Assembly (NCBI GenBank): GCA_032158295.1
Contig: CM063252.1
Span: forward strand, 10,590,744-10,654,743
DNA from: Pycnopodia helianthoides
Lineage: Eukaryota > Echinodermata > Asteroidea > Forcipulatida > Asteriidae
Direction: 5' to 3'
DNA: 64,000 nt
Part shown: positions 1 through 10,708 of the stretch, piece by piece
Numbering within the stretch: the stretch's first letter is position 1
Layout: every line of letters begins with the position of its first letter
Made by a program: the position numbers and the translations under genes
Notes under the pieces: generated by a model
What the model was told of the DNA's origin: nothing
The model's input: only the letters and a program-made list of their open reading frames with translations
Databases searched by the model: none

Positions 1-3000
1 TGAATCTGTTTCTGGAACAAAGTCTGAATCAAAACCAGGATCAGCTTCATGCATCTCATCTTCTGCAGCTTCATCTACTCTGGATGGACTTTCAGATATG
101 TTTTGGGCAGATGGAAAACACTTCATTTCCTTCTCTGGAGAAGAAGAATTGTCAGGACCAATGCGTCCTTGGCATGTGGCCAAGATGTTCATGCACTCAT
201 TTAACTGTACTTTATTTGTATCAGCACAAAGAACAGAACTGTTTTCTACATTGACTGTAAGCTGGAAGTTTGGTGATGACGAGGTAGCTGTTTCATCAAG
301 TTGATCATTCTCCAGCATTTCCATACAATAAGGTGTCACTTTCTGATCATCATTTTCAGGCAATTGTTCTACATGTATCTCTGTGTTGCCTTTAGATGAT
401 GGGTTTTCTCTGGGCTGAACATCATTTGTTATCAAGCTGACAGTGGCATTTACTTGGCAAGCTTGTTCCCAATTTTCTGAACAAGAATAATTCTGTTGAG
501 CAGAACATGAAACATACTCTGTGCCAACCGCAGGATCAGCTTCATGCATCTCATCTTCTGCAGCTTCATCTACTGTGGATGGACCGTCTGATATGATTTG
601 GGCAGATGGAAAACACTTAATTTCCTTCTCTGGAGAAAAAGAATCGTCAGTACCAATGCGTCCTTGGCAAATGGATTCCAGGATGTTCATGCACTCATTT
701 AACTGTACTTTATTTGTATCAGCACAAAGAACAGAACTGTTTTCTACATTGACTGTAAGCTGGAAGTTTGGTGATGACGAGGTAGCTGTTTCATCAAGTT
801 GATCATTCTCCAGCATTTCCATACAATAAGGTGTCACGTTCTGATCATTGTTTTCAGGCAATTGTTCTACATGTATCTCTGTGTTGCCTTTAGATGATGG
901 GTTTTCTCTGGGCTGAACATCATTTGTTATCAAGCTGACAGTGGCATTTTCTTGGCAAGCTTGTTCACAATTTTCTGAACAAGAATCAGTCTGTTGAGCA
1001 TGTGCTTTCCTCCAAGGTACTGAAATATCCCCATAGTCGTATGTGAGTTCATCACCTGCCTTTATGTTCTTTGCAGCAAACAGACAAAGGAATGGTCGTT
1101 CAGCAAAAATGCACTTCTTCATAATGCAATTAGGGTGCTTGTGATCATCATTAACTAGTCTCCCCAGTCCACCATCATCCTTGGTCGCATCAATACTGAA
1201 AAAATAAGTTAGGGTTACAATGAAACAAAAGTGCCAATTGTTTGTATAATCCACAGGATCATGAGGACAGATGTGACATCAGCTGCAGGAACTCTAAAGA
1301 GAACAGTGTAAATATCATTATCGTGGGAATTATGCAGAATCAATAATTAAAGTGAACAAAGGGGGTTGCATACAGAAATAAAGAGACAAGCCAAATGTTT
1401 AGGATATTCCATTATAAATAACTTAAAACCTCAAAAAGCCAAGCTCAACATACCACATTCTTCTCCCCTTGTGAAAGAAAAAGTACATAAACGATCCATT
1501 TTCGTATGTGTACTTTGAATGTCTTGCCTCAGCTGCAGCTCTCTCCAGTAACTCTCCTGAGTAGTTCAAAAGAAATTCTCCTTTTGTGAAGTTTTTGGCA
1601 GCAATCACACCACGGCCTTTAAAATAAAAAGAAAATAATAATATAACTACATTGTGATCAGTCATATACAAGTATCTTTAATTGTGTTTAGATAAAACAA
1701 AAAAAGGTTAAAACAGTATTTTAGAAAAAAGAAGAAAAAAAAGAAGTGAACTTTAAAAATATTTTCTGAGCGAGGCAGCTCACTGACCTTTTTCATTGCT
1801 GATATAAGCAGCACTCAATCCATCTCTGTCATCCTCTGGAGAATCTGTCTATAATATTATTAAGTAAGATATACAGCTGTTACATAATTTATTTCCTATT
1901 GGCAGAGGAGCATGGTGTGTGTAGTATTCTAAACATTGAGTGATAATGCCTTATGGAGCATGGTGTGTGTAGTATTCTAAACATTGAGTGATAATGCCTT
2001 ATGGAGCATGGTGTGTGTAGTATTCTAAACATTGAGTGGTAATGCCTTAAGGAGCATGGTGTGTGTAGTATTCTAAACATTGAGTGATAATGCCTTATGG
2101 AGCATGGTGTGTGTAGTATTCTAAACATTGAGTGATAATGCCTTATGGAGCATGGTGTGTGTAGTATTCTAAACATTGAGTGGTAATGCCTTATGGAGCA
2201 TGGTGTGTGTAGTATTCTAAACATTGAGTGGTAATGCCTTATGGAGCATGGTGTGTGTAGTATTCTAAACATTGAGTGGTAATGCCTTATGGAGCAGGGT
2301 GTTTGTAGTATTCTAAACATTGAGTGATAATGCCTTATGGAGCATGGTGTGTGTAGTATTCTAAACATTGAGTGATAATGCCTTATGGAGCATGGTCAAT
2401 ACAGACAGTATTCTAAACATCGAGTGATAATGCCTTATGGAGCATGGTGTGTGTAGTATTCTAAACATTGAGTGATAATGCCTTATGGAGCATGGTGTGT
2501 GTAGTATTCTAAACATTGAGTGGTAATGCCTTATGGAGCATGGTGTGTGTAGTATTCTAAACATTGAGTGATAATGCCTTATGGAGCATGGTGTGTGTAG
2601 TATTCTAAACATTGAGTGGTAATGCCTTATGGAGCATGGTGTGTGTAGTATTCTAAACATTGAGTGATAATGCCTTATGGAGCATGGTGTGTGTAGTATT
2701 CTAAACATTGAGTGGTAATGCCTTATGGAGCATGGTGTGTGTAGTATTCTAAACATTGAGTGATAATGCCTTATGGAGCATGGTGTGTGTAGTATTCTAA
2801 ACATTGAGTGGTAATGCCTTATGGAGCATGGTGTGTGTAGTATTCTAAACATTGAGTGGTAATGCCTTATGGAGCATGGTGTGTGTAGTATTCTAAACAT
2901 TGAGTGGTAATGCCTTATGGAGCATGGTGTGTGTAGTATTCTAAACATTGAGTGATAATGCCTTATGGAGCATGGTGTGTGTAGTATTCTAAACATTGAG

Positions 3001-4469
3001 TGGTAATGCCTTATGGAGCATGGTGTGTGTACGTAGTATTCTAAACATTGAGTGGTAATGCCTTATGGAGCAGGGTGTGTGTTATTCTAAACATTGAGTG
3101 GTAATGCCTTATGGAGCATGGTGTGTGTAGTATTCTAAACATTGAGTGATAATGCCTTATGGAGCATGGTGTGTGTAGTATTCTAAACATTGAGTGATAA
3201 TTTTATGCCTTATGGAGCATGGTGTGTGTAGTATTCTAAACATTGAGTGATAATGCCTTATGGAGCATGGTGTGTGTAGTATTCTAAACATTGAGTGATA
3301 ATGCCTTATGGAGCATGGTGTGTGTAGTATTCTAAACATTGAGTGATAATGCCTTATGGAGCATGTGTAGTAGTCTAAACATTGAGTGTAATGCCTTATA
3401 GAGCATGTGTAGTAGTCTAAACATTGAGTGATAATGCCTTAAGGAGCATGGTGTGTGTAGTATTCTAAACATTGAGTGATAATGCCTTATGGAGCATGGT
3501 GTGTGTAGTATTCTAAACATTGAGTGATAATGCCTTATGGAGCATGGTGTGTGTAGTAGTCTAAACATTGAGTGGTAATGCCTTATGGAGCATGGTGTGT
3601 GTAGTATTCTAAACATTGAGTGGTAATGCCTTATGGAGCATGGTGTGTGTAGTATTCTAAACATTGAGTGGTAATGCCTTATGGAGCATGGTGTGTGTAG
3701 TATTCTAAACATTGAGTGGTAATGCCTTATGGAGCATGGTGTGTGTAGGATTCTAAACATTGAGTGGTAATGCCTTATGGAGCATGGTGTGTGTAGTATT
3801 CTAAACATTGAGTGGTAATGCCTTATGGAGCATGGTGTGTGTAGTATTCTAAACATTGAGTGGTAATGCCTTATGGAGCATGGTGTGTGTAGGATTCTAA
3901 ACATTGAGTGGTAATGCCTTATGGAGCATGGTGTGTGTAGTATTCTAAACATTGAGTGGTAATGCCTTATGGAGCATGGTGTGTGTAGTATTCTAAACAT
4001 TGAGTGGTAATGCCTTATGGAGCATGGTGTGTGTAGTATTCTAAACATTGAGTGATAATGCCTTATGGAGCATGGTGTGTGTAGGATTCTAAACATTGAG
4101 TGGTAATGCCTTATGGAGCATGGTGTGTGTAGTATTCTAAACATTGAGTGGTAATGCCTTATGGAGCATGGTGTGTGTAGTATTCTAAACATTGAGTGGT
4201 AATGCCTTATGGAGCATGGTGTGTGTAGTATTCTAAACATTGAGTGATATAATGCCTTATAATGTGAATTTTGTTTAACAGTGTTGTAGTCGAGACCCAA
4301 TAGTCTGAGACCAAGACCGAGACCAATTAAGGCTCGAGACCGAGACCGATACCGAGACGGGGAGGTCGAGACCGGTCTCGAGACGTACAACACTACTCTA
4401 CAAACCGTACAGTTTTTAGAGCATTCTTACCTTTTTTGGCTCTCTTCTCCTAATTGAGTATCTTTGCAC
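1..4469 (-). CDS. KMT5A/SETD8-like SET-domain lysine methyltransferase, 3' part
   Basis: Coding exons on the minus strand, in transcription order: 4469-4431, 1848-1788, 1616-1454 and 1195 to beyond position 1. All have AG acceptors and GT donors and join in one frame. The product reads through GRGVIAAKNF and EFLLNYSGELL, then MCIDATKDDGGLGRLVND, HPNC and GDELTYDYGD. This is the order and spacing of the SET domain of KMT5A/SETD8, which monomethylates lysine (histone H4 K20 in vertebrates) using S-adenosylmethionine. The usual NHS of the cofactor motif reads NDD here. In vertebrate KMT5A the SET domain ends the protein, whereas this one continues for at least 340 residues as a Glu/Asn/Ser-rich tail that is still open at position 1. 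The 5' exons were not found. The substrate cannot be inferred, because invertebrate genomes carry several KMT5A-like paralogues. The family call is firm; the gene's two ends are not. Confidence 0.85.
35..988 (-). repeat. In-frame tandem duplication in the SET protein tail
   Basis: Two nearly identical segments, about 35-490 and about 530-988, lie in direct orientation 495-498 bp apart. The offset is 495 bp at the GGATCAGCTTCATGC landmark and 498 bp at TTCTGTTGAG/GTCTGTTGAG, so the size change between copies is a multiple of three. Both copies are open in the frame that continues from the SET domain, giving repeats of about 165 residues. Each contains the same Cys/Glu-rich stretch and ENPSSKGNTEIHVEQLPEN. 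The few differences include 3-nt indels and scattered substitutions, which suggests a recent duplication or gene conversion. A third copy could begin beyond position 1. Confidence 0.85.
1904..4260. repeat. 48-bp minisatellite, about 49 copies, in an intron of the SET gene
   Basis: The unit runs GGAGCATGGTGTGTGTAGTA, then TTCTAAACATTGAGTG, R-TAATGCCTTAT. It repeats head to tail with few substitutions; a few units are shortened or lengthened (around 3030, 3085, 3200, 3365-3420 and 4245). The main variable site is GATAATG versus GGTAATG. Because 48 is divisible by three, the minus strand shows long artefactual open frames encoding a 16-residue repeat. It lies between SET exons 4431-4469 and 1788-1848, so it is transcribed as intron. 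Confidence 0.95.
4280..4394. mobile_element. Small GAGACC-rich element with inverted ends
   Basis: The segment starts AGTGTTGTAGTCGAGAC and ends with the near reverse complement GTCTCGAGACGTACAACACT. The interior is a degenerate array of GAGACC/GAGACCGA units. It abuts the 48-bp minisatellite. The inverted ends and 115-bp size fit a very short non-autonomous element or a hairpin-forming simple repeat. Confidence 0.55.
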
Positions 4470-4551
4470 CTATATAAATAACAATAAAAGGCCTTCTTAT
4501 AAAAAACACATTTTATTACAATGAATCAATGTCAACCATGTGATAAGTTGT

Positions 4552-4771
4552 ATAATAAATTTTATTTCGGATTTAGTTTACCCTTAATGTTTGAGTGCAC
4601 AAAGAAAAATCATTAGAATGCGACTTTCTCATGCAATTACCTCCTGCTTACTGTGCTGGCTTACTACAGTAAGCAGGAATTAATTGCATGAGTAAGTCGC
4701 ATTTTACAAATTTTTTCTTTGTGCACTCGAATATTAAAGGTAAACTAATTCCGAAATAAAATTTATTATTC
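4552..4771. mobile_element. Near-perfect foldback element (MITE-like)
   Basis: Two arms of about 105-110 bp face each other across a very short centre near 4655-4670. The left arm begins ATAATAAATTTTATTTCGGA and the right arm ends with its reverse complement at about 4771. Internal matches include AGTGCACAAAGAAAAA/TTTTTCTTTGTGCACT, AATGCGACTT/AAGTCGCATT and CTGCTTACTGTG. There is no coding capacity. It lies upstream of SET exon 4431-4469. Confidence 0.8.
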
Positions 4772-5215
4772 AAGTAAACAGACCTGATACCAGTACTTTG
4801 TTATTTGAGAAAGGGAGGCAATTTCTCTGTGGTAAAAGACACCTCTATATACAGAGGAACATGTAAGTTTCCATCGGAACGTTTCAAGGGGCACCAAGGC
4901 AGTGATCATGGAGTAAACGTCTCTGTTGCCCACATAAAGTATCACGTGTGAATGAGGCATGTCATCGTGGTTTCCCCCCCCCTTTTTTTATCATAATTTT
5001 TGTTTATGTATGTGAGTGTATTTCTTGTTTTTCTTTTTTTATTACCCTCATGATTAGGTCATAACAAAGTTCAAATTGCATGGTTGGACATCATAGTAAA
5101 TTCACAGACAAACAGACATGGTTGAGTTATTACTATTAGGCGTGGACTCAATACTTTTAATGTTTAAAGGCTGCTTATTTGCACTATTCTGAATCAATTA
5201 GTTAAAGGAACATTA

Positions 5216-5591
5216 CAGAATTTGTAAGAAAAAAACTTGTAAAATATACTTTTTTATCACAGATTTACAAAAAACTTACACGGTCTAATGATGATGATAG
5301 TAGAAAACATCCCTTGAAATATTGCTGTCTGAAATGCCATATTTGATGAGAAATGAATAAACTGATTTTCCGATTGGAGTTTATCACTCAGTGAGCATTT
5401 TATTCATTTGTTGAATCTATATGATTTCATGCAAATGTGTTATCGGTTATTCACTATTTTCTTGTGACCCAGATGGCCGATCGATCTCAAACTTCTACAG
5501 GTTTGTCAGTTTATGTATATGGTGGATTGCATAAAGTACTTACACTGCCAGCAACTGTTTTGTTAGCAAAAACCAATTCTGTAATGTTCCT
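5216..5591. mobile_element. TTAA-flanked MITE, family A, copy 1
   Basis: The element begins AGGAACATTACAGAATT and ends with the reverse complement AATTCTGTAATGTTCCT. A TTAA lies directly outside each end (5212-5215 and 5592-5595). The interior is non-coding and shared with copies at 12553-12943, 15456-15832, 41520-41888 and 58580-58940. TTAA target duplication is the hallmark of piggyBac-type transposases, so this is probably a non-autonomous element mobilised by such an enzyme. The ends do not begin with CCC as in classical piggyBac. Confidence 0.8.
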
Positions 5592-5819
5592 TTAATACTC
5601 AAGATCAAGACCCAATTAAGCCCGGATCATACTTCCTGCAAATGCGAATGCAAAACGAGTTTGACTTCAAAAATTCGCTATAAAAATTTCACAAGAGTTT
5701 GCCCTTTGGGCAAATCTTGCGAAATATTTGCAGCGAAGAAAGAGCTGTGACATCAAATTCGTTTGCATGAAGCATTTGCAGGAAGTATGAACCGGGAATT
5801 AACTGGGGCACTGTACTCC

Positions 5820-6640
5820 ATTAAAAATTATATCATATCTTTGGTTCTCCTAGTGCCCCAGTGAATAGGGTATCAGCACCACACTTTTCGTCAATATGCT
5901 CTGATTTTCCACACAATCCAGTTACAAAAAAATGACCAAATGACGAAAAAGACACAACAAAATAGCTTGAAAATCGCCTACAGGATTCTTGATATGTCAA
6001 AGATGAAACATCAAGCATGTAATTGTACTCACTGTCATTTTTTGTGCTCTAAATTGGTGCATTTAAGTCCCCAATCAAGCAAAGCATTGCTGATGATTGG
6101 CAGCAGTTTTCTATCAAAATAGACAGGTGCCCTACCGTCATCCTAGTGGTAGATCATGCGGTCACGTTTCCAGCAGTGTTTGCCAACATCAATTGCCGCT
6201 GATGCATTATGGGTTATGGATGTAAATCAATGACCTTTACATCCACAACCCAGCGGCAAAGTGATGTTGGCTCACACGACCGGACACGTGACCGCATGAC
6301 TTACCGCAACAACGGAAAGGGCACCCGTCTATTTTGATTGTTAAATAATGCCAATCGTCATCAACATTGTTTTGCTTGAGTGTGGACTTAAAAGCATAAA
6401 TTTGGAGCACACAAAATGACTGCGAATACAATTGCTCGATGTTTCATCTTTGACATATCGAGAATCCAGTAGGAGATTTTCAAGCTATTTTGTAGAGTCT
6501 TTTTCGTCATTTGGGAATTGTTTTGAACTGTGTCGAGTAGAAATTTATAGCAAATTGACAAAACATGTGGTGCTGATTATATTTTCACTGGGGAGCTATG
6601 ACAGTAGGCGGGTTATAATATAAGACTATGCATGTCATAG
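5820..6640. mobile_element. Long imperfect inverted repeat (foldback) of about 0.8 kb
   Basis: The sequence from about 5820 to 6200 is the imperfect reverse complement of about 6230 to 6640, with a short centre near 6215. Matching pairs include CTTTGACATATC-type sequence at 5990-6010 and 6448-6460, GATGTTTCATCTTTGACAT, the CACGTGACCGCATGA/GATCATGCGGTCACGT pair, and the outer TGGTGCTGAT...TCACTGGGG pair. Both arms give the same spurious small peptide in opposite strands. No transposase is visible. Arm divergence is higher than in the element at 4552. Confidence 0.75.
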
Positions 6641-7440
6641 GTTGTCGGCTTACCCGTTCAGTTTGGATCTCCATTATGAATGATTATTTACTCACACATC
6701 TGTGGAGAGAGGGTAAATACATAAATATCTTCTGTGTAATGAAGCCACTATTACTACACTAGTGACTACAAAGATAACATGTAGGAGGTTTTTCTGTTGT
6801 ACTTGTAGGCCTATCTGACTATTATAGGCCCTCTACCATGTATACTGAAATGTCTTTTTTATCCTTGAATACAAAAACCATTGTTTTGTTTGTAAACAAA
6901 TGCATGTTTACTCCAGAAATAATGCAAAAGCCTGAGCTAGTTAAGTTAGAATTAACTAATTAAAACTAATCACTGAGGTAAGTTCGTTGGAGGATACTAA
7001 TTGACACTAAGAGTGGGGTAAGACAATATTAAGACTATCACTAAGAGTAAGACTAGAGTCGAAGACTTAACAATGTAGCATAGCAGTTAGACTAAGCTTT
7101 AAAAATGTATATCATTTAACTAATAACTTTCCAAAATGTTAACGTCAACAAAGACGAACCATATATATCATGCAAGGTAATCCTTTTCTCACAATGTAGA
7201 ACTTGACAAATGCTATTTCCAGGTCATCATACAGAACTGCCCAGTGATCTGTAATGTAGAACCCATACTGCAAACTTATTTTAAACTCAGTACAATGTGC
7301 AACTACTTTATCCATGACCCACTGCTCTGATGTTACAAAGTAACAGATATCAGGCATTATGTTAAGAAAAGTCAAGGAGGCCTCTTGTGATTAAGCCTAA
7401 ACATGCAGTGTAAAATTATAGTAATAAAACTTCTTACCAG
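6641..7440. other. Non-coding interval, nothing recognised
   Basis: AT-rich sequence without a coding exon I can support on either strand. A 76-residue minus ORF at 7145-7375 has no recognisable motif and no convincing splice context. Confidence 0.5.
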
Positions 7441-7500
7441 GTTTTGTATTTAATCCTTGTGCAGCAGACATAGTTTGCCATAGCAAAATGGCGCCATCTA
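7440..7500 (-). other. Possible 5' exon of a minus-strand gene
   Basis: On the minus strand there is GGCGCCATTTTGCTATGG followed by a second ATG (complement of 7470-7468) and the donor CTG|GTAAGAAG near 7437. The CAAAATGGCGCC string resembles a YY1-type promoter site. It could be the first exon of the SET gene, but neither ATG joins in frame to the exon at 4431-4469, so at least one intermediate exon would be needed. Confidence 0.22.
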
Positions 7501-8002
7501 GTCACACACACAGGCAGCCCAGCATAAATGAAACAAGCGATCCGATTGGTTAAGAGTTTATAGGATTTTGCTTATAGAAGCGCCCTCATCAGGTAGCTAC
7601 AGGTTAGCTTTTCTCTGCACACATCATTCAATGTGTGTCTCCACATGGTATGACCATGTCTCCCCAGGGATTCCAAGTGGAGAAATAAAGAAATTGGAAA
7701 CATAGACTTGTGGTAGTCCAAGGATTATTTCTGCATTTTTTCCTTATGGAACCACTTTCTGTGTCTCCACAAGGAAATGAGTCTCCACAAGGATAGCAGG
7801 GTACTCATATCGGTCTCCACAGGGATGCAAAAGTGAGAGCACACATCCTTACGGATCCGGAATGTGGGGTACTGCTATTGTTGTTCTATTATTCCCTTTT
7901 CTGAAGAATTCCCTTGTGGGGCCCAATTGTTCCTATTGAAATGACCTTGTGGGGTCCATTGTTCCATTGTTGTCAGGACCCCACATATGCCCTTCCGTGT
8001 GT

Positions 8003-8049
<47 letters not shown>
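8003..8049. repeat. (CA)n microsatellite in a G/C-rich tandem duplicate
   Basis: An uninterrupted CA run of about 47 bp. The surrounding 7900-8410 holds two divergent tandem copies of a segment with CAATCGGGGACC/CAATCGTGGACC, TGTCCTCTTTTGTT and TCCCCGGTTTGAATGT. No coding exon is evident from 7500 to 8688. Confidence 0.9.
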
Positions 8050-8051
<2 letters not shown>

Positions 8052-8688
8052 TGTGTAAACACCTGCAATCGGGGACCACCTATTGTCCCTCTTTTGTCTG
8101 TACTCTAACTTTTTGGCAACAGCTCTCATTGTTTTTGTACACTTTTTCCAACTGGGGACCTTTCCCCAAACGGGGACCCTTATGTCCTCTTTTGTTATAG
8201 GTCCCCGGTTTGAATGTACATACCATACCCACACACACCCAAGTGTGTAATGACCTCCAATCGTGGACCCTCCTTTGTTTAACTCTTTGTCCTGACAAAC
8301 GTGGACCCCATTGTTTTCCTTTGTGATAGCAAACGTGGACCTATTGTCCCTTTTGTTGTAAGTCCTCGGTTTGAATGTCACTACAAACTCACACACTCAC
8401 ACACAACCCAAACTTGCTTTGTAATGAGTGAAAACCCATAAATCTGACTCTTGAAATCGACCAACGGAACATACGAGTCCGCCAATTTTTCCGAAGTCAT
8501 ACACTTGGTTCTACCAAGCGGACCTAGTTCTGTCACGAAACTGCACAAAAAGAACACAATTTCAAGAGGTTTTGTTGTGAATAATTATATTCTACTTTTT
8601 AAATTAATGTTATAGCACAAAGCGCCTGATTTTTGTTCTTTATGCAAAAAAAGTAAGTTCTAATATCTTGTTCCTGTTTTCTCTTTAG

Positions 8689-10074
8689 AAAGAAATCTTC
8701 TTGGGTATTGTAATCGTCAATCTGATTGTTCAAGGATGCATCTTATTAATCGTTTACAGTAGCACCTACAAACATAAAAACATTGTCAAAATGACGAACA
8801 TTCGTGCAATGGCAAACGACATCAGCCATCTAGAAGAGCGCCACCAGCGCTCAGAGAACGAGAGTGAAACATTCATTGTGAATGATACCCAAATCCTCAA
8901 CGAAGGATTGTCCACGAAGGAAAGTATGACCAAATTACTAGCCAGTGATCAAACCACTGGCAAGAAGATGTCACCAAACTCGCCCACAGATGGCCAATGT
9001 CATTATAGGGTCCAAGTGTACGACAAAAATGGAAAACTTTCGAAACAAAAACAAGTTCTTCAGAATGTGGTTAAACAATCTACAGGCGTTGGGGTTGTAC
9101 GAACCAACATACCTTGCGAAAATCACTGCAAGATCGAGCTCACACTCGCTGACGAAAGGAACAAATTTGAAGGAATGGATGCAGTTGTCTTCCACTTCAT
9201 GAAACTCCTTATTCCCAAACCTCTTCCTGCACCGGCACACCCCAACCAGACATGGGTATATTTCTCGTGGGAATCTCCGCGCTCAAACGCCGGTGAAAGA
9301 GGTTTGAAAATCAACACCCTTCCCGTCCACGCCACGTGGACGTACCACCGGGGCTCTGAGATCGTCACACCGTATGGATTCTACCGACCAGGGGTGCCCA
9401 TGACAAATCAGACAAAAAAACCCGAAGAATGGGTTAAAGGAAAGAGGAAATTGGTCGCGTGGATGGCCAGTAACTGTGTAGGCACTTCCTGGCCGAGGAG
9501 TGCCTTTGTGGGCGAACTGAAGAAATTGATACCCGTCGATACCTACGGAGCATGCGGGACGCTGAAATGCACACCCAGCTGGTCGCCGAAATGTACGGTG
9601 GACTTGATGCGCCAATACAAATTCTACCTGTCATTGGAAAACGCCGAGTGTGGTGATTACATCACCGAGAAACTCTGGCAGAAACCGCTCATGCAAGGGG
9701 TTGTCCCGATCGTGTACGGCCCCAGCAGAAAGGTTTACGAGGACCTCACACCGCCCAACTCGTTCATTTACGTCGGTGATTTCAAGAACATGCAAGAACT
9801 AGCCGACTACCTGAGATTTTTGGACTCCAAACCCGAATTGTATGCCCAGTATTTAGAGTGGCAGTACAAGGGAAGCATTGGACTACCGAAGCCGATGCAC
9901 GAGTCGTACGACCCGTCCATCTTCTGCAACCTTATACCGATAATAAAGAAAGTGAAACGGGGAGAGTTGAAGAGAGTGCCGGTCAGAGACAGCCAATTCG
10001 CAAGAGCGTGTCGGCCCCCCAACAAGGGTCGATCAGTTTCTACTTACGGCGTACGGAAATGGGACCCTTGGTAA
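8689..10074 (+). CDS. Alpha-1,3-fucosyltransferase (GT10 family), 3' coding exon
   Basis: A Golgi type II enzyme that transfers fucose from GDP-fucose to GlcNAc on glycans. The exon follows a strong acceptor (pyrimidine tract and AG at 8687-8688) and is open for 461 codons to TAA at 10072-10074. Near its start is one hydrophobic segment (about 8695-8763, IFLGIVIVNLIVQGCILLIVY), the signal anchor, then a stem. The catalytic part shows WVYFSWESP, TWTYHRGSEIVTPYG, VAWMASNC (about 9454), IPVDTYGACG, and the family signature YKFYLSLENAECGDYITEKL at 9616-9675, followed by VPIVYGPSRKVYEDLTPPNSF. These are the acceptor and GDP-fucose binding regions of GT10 enzymes. There is no ATG before the membrane segment, so the start codon must lie in an upstream exon that I could not identify. 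The first internal ATG would remove the anchor. Which acceptor it uses (LacNAc or N-glycan core) cannot be told. Confidence 0.88.
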   Translation, partial: KEIFLGIVIVNLIVQGCILLIVYSSTYKHKNIVKMTNIRAMANDISHLEERHQRSENESETFIVNDTQILNEGLSTKESMTKLLASDQTTGKKMSPNSPTDGQCHYRVQVYDKNGKLSKQKQVLQNVVKQSTGVGVVRTNIPCENHCKIELTLADERNKFEGMDAVVFHFMKLLIPKPLPAPAHPNQTWVYFSWESPRSNAGERGLKINTLPVHATWTYHRGSEIVTPYGFYRPGVPMTNQTKKPEEWVKGKRKLVAWMASNCVGTSWPRSAFVGELKKLIPVDTYGACGTLKCTPSWSPKCTVDLMRQYKFYLSLENAECGDYITEKLWQKPLMQGVVPIVYGPSRKVYEDLTPPNSFIYVGDFKNMQELADYLRFLDSKPELYAQYLEWQYKGSIGLPKPMHESYDPSIFCNLIPIIKKVKRGELKRVPVRDSQFARACRPPNKGRSVSTYGVRKWDPW

Positions 10075-10126
10075 AAAACAAACAAACAAACAAAAACCCA
10101 AACAAACAAACAAACAAACAAAAACA
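10075..10126. repeat. (AAAC)n simple repeat just after the fucosyltransferase stop
   Basis: AAAC/AAAAC units directly follow the stop codon, so they would sit at the start of the 3' UTR. A C-run follows at 10231-10240. A canonical AATAAA is found at about 10914-10919. Confidence 0.85.
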
Positions 10127-10511
10127 CTAAGGGAAAATTTTTCAAAAACAGATTTCTAAAAGTTGGGTCTTAGATTGTTTTGCTGATCTATCTAGAGGCC
10201 AAATTATTATAGATAAATTTACAAACTCCCCCCCCCCCCAACAAACACCCCCAGGTCACCTGTGAATGTTTCAGCCGAATACAGTGTCTACTTTTTGAGA
10301 AACCATCAAAATCCAATCTTTATTGCAATCCATCTTAATTTACAGTACCCGTTGTAAATGTGAAAAGGGAATCAGCAGGAAACATTACAATGTGAAGTAC
10401 TAAGTCAGCCTGTAATTTATTTTTTACAAACATTATTATTCCTATATAGTAGCAGTAAGTGGTTCGACAGAGGTGCAGATTTTTCGTTATTCTTTATAAC
10501 TACAATCTCAC

Positions 10512-10708
10512 AGGGCTCAATTTCATAGAGCTGCTTAAGCACATAAAGCAGCTAAGCACAACAAAGTCATGCTTACCAGAATGAGGTTACCAGCCAAAAT
10601 ACCATGTCACATGTGCAATCTTTGGCTGGTATCCTGCTAATTTTTGCAAAGCAGAAAATGTTTAAGCTAACATTTTCTGCTCTCGAGCAGCTCTTTGAAA
10701 CTGGGCAC
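10512..10708. mobile_element. GGGCCC-ended palindromic MITE
   Basis: The ends read GGGCTCAATTTCATAGAGCT at the left and the complementary GAGCAGCTCTTTGAAACTGGGC at the right. The interior has GCTTACCAGAATGAGGTTACC and its partner GGCTGGTATCCTGCTAA. Further copies are at 33036-33291 (divergent), 55967-56166, 57340-57530, 58142-58330, 59154-59347 and 60304-60480, and a fragment lies at 19755-19870. It is non-coding. Confidence 0.8.

Noticed and set aside
1889..4393. Long minus-strand ORFs of 159-353 codons with a 16-residue repeat
   Set aside because: They are the 48-bp minisatellite read in one frame; the unit length is a multiple of three, so open frames are automatic. They lie in an intron and are broken wherever a unit changes length.
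5833..6623. Two small ORFs with the same N-terminus on opposite strands
   Set aside because: They are the two arms of one foldback element, not a gene pair.
7875..8396. 173-codon minus ORF with a Cys/Val run
   Set aside because: It is created by the CA microsatellite and the surrounding tandem duplicate; no domain or splice context.
8644..8655. ATG followed by a GTAAGT donor just before the fucosyltransferase exon
   Set aside because: The intron would be about 36 nt and the joined frame would not match the enzyme.
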